A stretch of 64,000 nucleotides of DNA from contig NZ_JASISU010000003.1 in assembly GCF_030063285.1 (NCBI RefSeq), positions 186,001 to 250,000 on the forward strand, in the 5' to 3' direction. Of this stretch, positions 60,344 through 64,000 are shown one piece after another. The notes under the pieces are model-generated. The model ran no database searches. It had not been told where the DNA came from and was given only the letters and a program-made list of their open reading frames with translations. The stretch comes from Pseudarthrobacter sp. PS3-L1 (GTDB lineage Bacteria; Actinomycetota; Actinomycetes; Actinomycetales; Micrococcaceae). The position numbers were made by a program, and so were the translations under genes. Position 1 is the first letter of the stretch; each line of letters starts with the position of its first letter.

Positions 60344-61093
60344 TCAGGCGAAAGATTCCAGCTCCACACCGGCATCCTCAAGAGCCCTGCGGACTGCGAC
60401 GGCCATGTCAACAGCTCCGGGGGTGTCACCATGGATGCAGAGCGAATCGGGGGTCAGTGAGAGCACGCTGCCATCTACTGCCTCGACCTCGCCCTTAAGC
60501 GCCATGCGCACGGCCCGCTGGGCGATAGCGGCGACGTCGTGCAGCACTGCCCCCTCCTGCGACCGCGGTACCAAGGTGCCGTCCGGAAGGTAGGCGCGGT
60601 CGGCGAAGGCTTCGAGGAACACGGGGTGGCCTGCCTCGCGAGCCTGGGTGATGAGCTCGGACCCTGGCAGCCCAAGGATCGGCAAGCCTGGATCGTAGGC
60701 GTTAACGGCGGCCACAACAGCCGAGGCCTGCTCCGCGTCACGGACAATCCTGTTATACAGCGCGCCGTGCGGCTTCACGTAGTCAACAGAAGCGCCCACC
60801 GCGTGAGCCACCCCGTCCAGGGCTCCTAGCTGGTACAGCACATCGCCGAAGAGCTCATCAAAACTCATGTCCATGGAGCGCCTGCCGAACCCGGCAAGAT
60901 CCCGGTAGCCAACATGGGCGCCTACTGTTACATCGAGTTCGAAGGACGCCCGGCAGCTATCCAGCATGGTGATGGGGTCACCGGCATGGAACCCGCAGGC
61001 CACATTTGCGCTGGTAATGACCTGGAACATGGCGGCGTCGTGCCCCATGGTCCAGGAACCGAATGATTCGCCCAGATCAGCGTTGAGGTCCAA
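60344..61093 (-). CDS. pxpA: 5-oxoprolinase subunit A (LamB/YcsF family)
   Basis: Part of the ATP-dependent PxpABC 5-oxoprolinase, which recycles the cyclic by-product 5-oxoproline to glutamate. The 249 residues begin LDLNADLGESFGSWTMG and hold TSANVACGFHAGDP, VTVGAHVGYRDLAGFGRR and VDYVKPHGALYN, all LamB/YcsF markers. The TTG at 61093 has GGAAGG eight bases upstream, gives the family length and overlaps the EcsC stop by 17 bases; a longer ATG start at 61138 lies within ecsC. pxpB and pxpC are not in the window. Confidence 0.88.
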   Translation of the reverse strand: MDLNADLGESFGSWTMGHDAAMFQVITSANVACGFHAGDPITMLDSCRASFELDVTVGAHVGYRDLAGFGRRSMDMSFDELFGDVLYQLGALDGVAHAVGASVDYVKPHGALYNRIVRDAEQASAVVAAVNAYDPGLPILGLPGSELITQAREAGHPVFLEAFADRAYLPDGTLVPRSQEGAVLHDVAAIAQRAVRMALKGEVEAVDGSVLSLTPDSLCIHGDTPGAVDMAVAVRRALEDAGVELESFA

Positions 61094-61889
61094 GATTTTT
61101 GCCTTCCAGCGTGGGATGGTCCGCGGCGGTGGCCCCATCGCGGAGTTCCCCCGGAATGGTGTCCGGGAGCGGGCCAAACGCTTCCTTGGCATTGGCAACT
61201 ATTGCGCGGCCCATCATGAGGTTACCGGCACCACCCACGACGGCTCCAATACCGAACGGCAGCGCCCGGCCAAAGAATGCAGTCCCCTGGCGTTTGACCA
61301 GGCTCCTAAGGAACATCTTCTGGATCTGCCCACGCACCGGGCCGAAGTTGGCTCCCGGGATAGCCCGGGACAACGTCGCGGACAACGATTTGGTGGCGTT
61401 GCTGCCGTTTCCGCGGGCCTGGCCGCTGAGCGTGCTCAGCAGCGTGGTCCCTTCCTCGCCAAGCATCAGTGCCATCACCATGGTGCTGGCTTTTTCTGGA
61501 TTGATGAGCCGAATCCCGTGGAGCTCGGCCAGCGAGGTGGCGTAGAGGGCCGTGGCTTCCAGGAAGCCCACAGTAGCCACGGCGGACAGTCCCAGGGACG
61601 CGGCAGTCCCAATGCCGGGGACGACGGCGGTGGCCCCGACGGCGGCCCCGCCACCGGATACGGCAGCAAGGTAGTCACGCTCGAGTTTGCGCGCCACCTC
61701 CGCGGCAGTAGCTTGCGGGTGCCGTTTCTGCAGCCTACGGATGTTGGCCAGGACTATGGGGCGCTGGACGTCAACAGCTTTGAGGAGCATGTTGTGCAGT
61801 CCGGGCCGGGGCTTTCCCTCGGCGTCGAAGGCTGCATTGTGTGCGGTGTCCTGGGCGATTTTCACTGCTGGGTTCTTGCGCCGGGCCAT
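61077..61889 (-). CDS. EcsC-family protein
   Basis: A 270-residue protein of the EcsC family, whose founding member sits with an ABC exporter in Bacillus and has no known activity. Hydrophobic helices lie around GATAVVPGIGTAASLGLSAVATVGF and FFGRALPFGIGAVVGGAGNLMMGRAI, giving a membrane-associated protein (landmarks). The ATG has GAGG before it. It shares the transcript with pxpA, whose start overlaps its last codons. Confidence 0.85.
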   Translation of the reverse strand: MARRKNPAVKIAQDTAHNAAFDAEGKPRPGLHNMLLKAVDVQRPIVLANIRRLQKRHPQATAAEVARKLERDYLAAVSGGGAAVGATAVVPGIGTAASLGLSAVATVGFLEATALYATSLAELHGIRLINPEKASTMVMALMLGEEGTTLLSTLSGQARGNGSNATKSLSATLSRAIPGANFGPVRGQIQKMFLRSLVKRQGTAFFGRALPFGIGAVVGGAGNLMMGRAIVANAKEAFGPLPDTIPGELRDGATAADHPTLEGKNLGPQR

Positions 61890-61944
61890 GGCTACCTCTG
61901 TTCGGGCCTGCGGCCGGCAGGACCGGACTGCAGGGTAGATAGTA

Positions 61945-61959
61945 AGTCTGCTTAAGACT
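61945..61959. repeat. Inverted repeat in the ecsC promoter region
   Basis: AGTCT-GCTTA-AGACT has perfect five-base arms around a core that includes CTTAAG. It lies 56 bases upstream of the EcsC start and may be an operator. Confidence 0.35.
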
Positions 61960-62066
61960 ATTGCACCGGCGCGGCTGGGAAGGCCAGCTTCGCCGAGGGA
62001 GCAATAGCGTGAATCCGCTCCTGCTGCTTGTTACCGGGAGGCCACGAGGGGTTGCGCAGTGCGCAG

Positions 62067-62402
62067 CTACCCGTGCGTGGGTTCGCCTGTCACCTGGTGA
62101 TCAGCGTGGTTGATGGTTTCCTGGATGAGCCTCGACAAGTGACCGTCGTGCAGTGAATAGACGACGTGGCGGCCGTCCTTGCGGGTGTCGACCAAGCCAC
62201 TGAGCCGCAGCTTTGCGAGGTGCTGGCTGGCCACCGTCCGGGGCACCTGGGCTGCGTCAACCAGTTCGGTGACAGTTTTGGGTCCCTGGGAGAGCTGCCA
62301 GAGAAGGTGCAGGCGAGTTGGTTCAGCAAGCATCCGCAGTGTTCCGGCAGCACTGCTGAGTAGTTCCGGGCCGGGCGTCACCTGGTGGAAAAGTGATGGC
62401 AC
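62067..62402 (-). CDS. ArsR-family winged-helix regulator
   Basis: About 111 residues. The ArsR fold is seen in MLAEPTRLHLLWQLSQGPKTV, VTELVDAAQVPRTVASQHLAKLRLSGLV (recognition helix) and the wing DTRKDGRHVVYSLHDGHL; no metal-binding cysteines are present. GTG 62402 starts it 22 bases behind the MFS stop; a ribosome-binding site is weak. It is in an operon with the MFS exporter and likely represses it. An open frame to 62534 overlaps that exporter and is not used. Confidence 0.85.
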   Translation of the reverse strand: MPSLFHQVTPGPELLSSAAGTLRMLAEPTRLHLLWQLSQGPKTVTELVDAAQVPRTVASQHLAKLRLSGLVDTRKDGRHVVYSLHDGHLSRLIQETINHADHQVTGEPTHG

Positions 62403-62424
62403 GCCTGCGCCGGCTTCGAAGGAA

Positions 62425-63690
62425 CTACTCTGCGGACTGCTCAATGGCCTTCTCTTTCGGAACGGAAACCCTGGTTTCGGCAGAAATCGCACGGGGCCAG
62501 GACAGGAAAGCCCCTGCACTGCCAAGTATTGCAAGAATTGTCAGCACCGCAGCAGCCCAACCCAACCCCGCAGCGGCACCGAGCCATCCGGCGAGCGGAT
62601 AGCTGACGATATAGCACGCGTGCGAAAGTGAGAACTGGGCCGTAAAGACATAGGGCCTGGTCTCTTCCGTGGACGCTTCGCGTAGCAGCCGTGCCGACGG
62701 GGTAAGGATTGTTGAATTGCCTGCGCCGAGCAGGAACCAGAGCCCGAGCAGCCACCACCAGGCCACGAGAGGGGGCGAAACGGAGGTAACCACCGTGATC
62801 CCAGCCATCGCAGCCGGGATCACCGCAGCCCCGGCGAGCATGACGACACGGTCGCCGAACCGCTCCAAAAATCGTGGGGCTGCGATTGCAATGAGCATTG
62901 ACCCTATGCCGAAAGATGCCAAAGCCAGTGCCACGTCGGTCGCCGGGCGGGCCAGGTTCTCACGGACATAAACAACAGTATTGACCAGCACCATTGCGGT
63001 GGGCGCGGCGACAACCACATTTAAGGCCAGCAAGGAGCGCAGCCGTCGATTCTGCCAGAAAATCCGGGTGCCCAGGGTGCTTCTGTGCCACAGTGATCCG
63101 GCAGCATGGCCGCCACTGCCGTTCTTGGGCAGCGTGGTGAATGCCACCAGGCCGGCCGAGAACAGGAATCCTGCCACGGTTCCCAGAAAAAGGTCACTGT
63201 AGCCAAGAACAGTGAGCAGCAGGGCCGCAGCGAGAGGGCTCACCAGTGCCTCCATGTCATAGGCCAGCCGGGACAGCGACAGCGCGCGGGTGTAATCGCG
63301 TTCTTCCGTAAGCACTGTTGGAATAAGGGACTGGAAAGCCGGGGTGAAGGTTGCCGAGGCGGACTGCAGCAGGAAAATGACAACGTAAATCTGCCAGGTT
63401 TCCGTGATGAATGGCAGGCAGAGCGCCATTCCTGCCCGGACCAGATCGGCACCAACCAGGACAGCTTTTTTGGGCAACCGTGCCACCATCGCATTGATGA
63501 CCGGTGCAAAGCCGACGTATGCCAGCATCTTGACCGTCAACGCTGTCCCCAATACGGCACCGGCATTGCTTTTGGCTATGTCAAAAGCCAGCAACCCCAG
63601 CGCCACCGTCAGAAGTCCTGTTCCCAACAGCGCTATTACCTGGGCAGCGAACAGTCGACCATAACTCGCTTTCCGCAGAACCGAGAGCAT
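62425..63690 (-). CDS. MFS transporter (probable efflux)
   Basis: A 421-residue transporter with 12 hydrophobic helices and a loop after helix 6 containing GSGGHAAGSLWHRS. The ALLGTGLLTVALGLLAFDIA and LPKKAVLVGADLVRAGMAL blocks fit the drug/metabolite efflux MFS class (EntS/MFS_1). ATG 63690 follows GGAGGAG at six bases; an earlier ATG at 63708 sits in front of this site and is less likely. Export of an unknown toxic compound, controlled by the ArsR partner, is inferred. Confidence 0.9.
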   Translation of the reverse strand: MLSVLRKASYGRLFAAQVIALLGTGLLTVALGLLAFDIAKSNAGAVLGTALTVKMLAYVGFAPVINAMVARLPKKAVLVGADLVRAGMALCLPFITETWQIYVVIFLLQSASATFTPAFQSLIPTVLTEERDYTRALSLSRLAYDMEALVSPLAAALLLTVLGYSDLFLGTVAGFLFSAGLVAFTTLPKNGSGGHAAGSLWHRSTLGTRIFWQNRRLRSLLALNVVVAAPTAMVLVNTVVYVRENLARPATDVALALASFGIGSMLIAIAAPRFLERFGDRVVMLAGAAVIPAAMAGITVVTSVSPPLVAWWWLLGLWFLLGAGNSTILTPSARLLREASTEETRPYVFTAQFSLSHACYIVSYPLAGWLGAAAGLGWAAAVLTILAILGSAGAFLSWPRAISAETRVSVPKEKAIEQSAE

Positions 63691-63710
63691 CAGGAACTCC
63701 TCCGACATTT

Positions 63711-63746
63711 ACGTACATACGTGCGCGCATGTGCACTTAAAATATA
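63711..63746 (-). promoter_or_regulatory. Promoter/operator of MFS-arsR with alternating purine-pyrimidine tract
   Basis: TATATT (63746-63741 on the minus strand) can serve as a -10. Right after it, 63711-63736 is 26 bases of strict purine-pyrimidine alternation, with ACGTGCGCGCATGT (63719-63732) an imperfect palindrome (one mismatched pair). This lies over the expected transcription start, where an ArsR repressor would bind. The tract has Z-DNA potential. Confidence 0.5.
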
Positions 63747-63896
63747 GAGCCCAAGGCCCGGACATTCAACAACGTCGTCAAGGGAAACCAGAACAAACCG
63801 GGCAGGCGGTTGAGCAGGCGATTCGACCAGCTATGCCCCGCGTGAGTCCTGAACCGCTACCCAGATACCGGCCGGGTAAAGCTCAGGAGAGGAATC

Positions 63897-64000
63897 GTGG
63901 TCTCCACGGACCGCCCGGTCGGTAAGTCAGGCGCTCTGAACCTTTCCTGCGCACCCGCGAAAATATTTCAGAACCGGCGGGTAACAGTGGACATGGGGCA
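63897..64000 (+). CDS. Start of a hypothetical gene, cut by the window end
   Basis: A GTG at 63897 with AGGAGAGGA just upstream opens a frame that stays open for 34 codons to the last base: VVSTDRPVGKSGALNLSC and onward. The peptide is too short to identify. The good ribosome-binding site is the main support; chance opening cannot be excluded. Confidence 0.35.
   Translation, partial: MVSTDRPVGKSGALNLSCAPAKIFQNRRVTVDMG

Overview
The window is a stretch of high-GC actinobacterial chromosome. Frequent GTG/TTG starts, SD-less (apparently leaderless) genes, an Asp23 operon and sugar ABC operons without their own ATPase suggest the Micrococcaceae, most like Arthrobacter, Pseudarthrobacter or Paenarthrobacter. 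This placement rests on gene content and codon use; no 16S gene is present. I see no insertion sequence, integrase, phage module or CRISPR array.

Layout. 1-2.7 kb: end of an EamA transporter, a formate/nitrite-type channel and nadE. 2.8-10.4 kb: a sugar-acid module with an IclR regulator, uronate dehydrogenase, a three-gene ABC importer, glucarate dehydratase and an unrecognised 426-residue partner. 10.4-14 kb: divergent acyl-CoA dehydrogenase and acyl-CoA ligase-marR. 14-17.4 kb: a small hypothetical protein, an aldo/keto reductase, the wreck of an aminoglycoside phosphotransferase gene and a DUF808 membrane protein. 17.5-21.9 kb: a valine-degradation operon (mmsA, 3-hydroxyisobutyryl-CoA hydrolase, mmsB, enoyl-CoA hydratase). 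22-23.7 kb: exonuclease III and a hypothetical partner. 23.8-28.3 kb: a second sugar ABC operon with its LacI regulator and a cre-like operator. 28.6-33.5 kb: a GAP-family protein, a four-gene Asp23/Gls24 envelope-stress operon and a BCCT osmolyte transporter. 33.7-34.1 kb: tRNA-Phe, -Asp and -Glu. 34.3-42.7 kb: metalloprotease, CDF exporter, NlpC/P60 hydrolase with a long Pro-Ala linker, tandem UspA protein, small flavoprotein, CopC protein, purine permease and an SDR. 42.9-49.1 kb: a histidine-utilisation region (hutG, hutH, hutU, IclR regulator). 49.3-51.6 kb: a quinone-reductase/HxlR redox pair and a spermidine-synthase-like protein. 51.6-55 kb: a compact operon joining an acyl-CoA-dehydrogenase-like protein, a fused PIG-L deacetylase/NodS-like methyltransferase and a GT2 glycosyltransferase. 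55-64 kb: thiamine-binding protein, TetR regulator, AzlCD, DoxX, glycerophosphodiesterase, DUF445, PxpA, EcsC and an ArsR/MFS pair.

The genes fit a free-living soil heterotroph: uptake and breakdown of plant-derived sugar acids, branched-chain amino acids, acyl or aromatic acids and histidine, alongside osmotic, redox and envelope-stress functions. The best candidate for an undescribed system is the 51.6-55 kb operon. Its enzymes parallel the NodB/NodC/NodS chemistry of Nod-factor synthesis (glycosyl transfer, N-deacetylation, N-methylation), but it sits in a non-rhizobial actinobacterium and includes a divergent acyl-CoA dehydrogenase.
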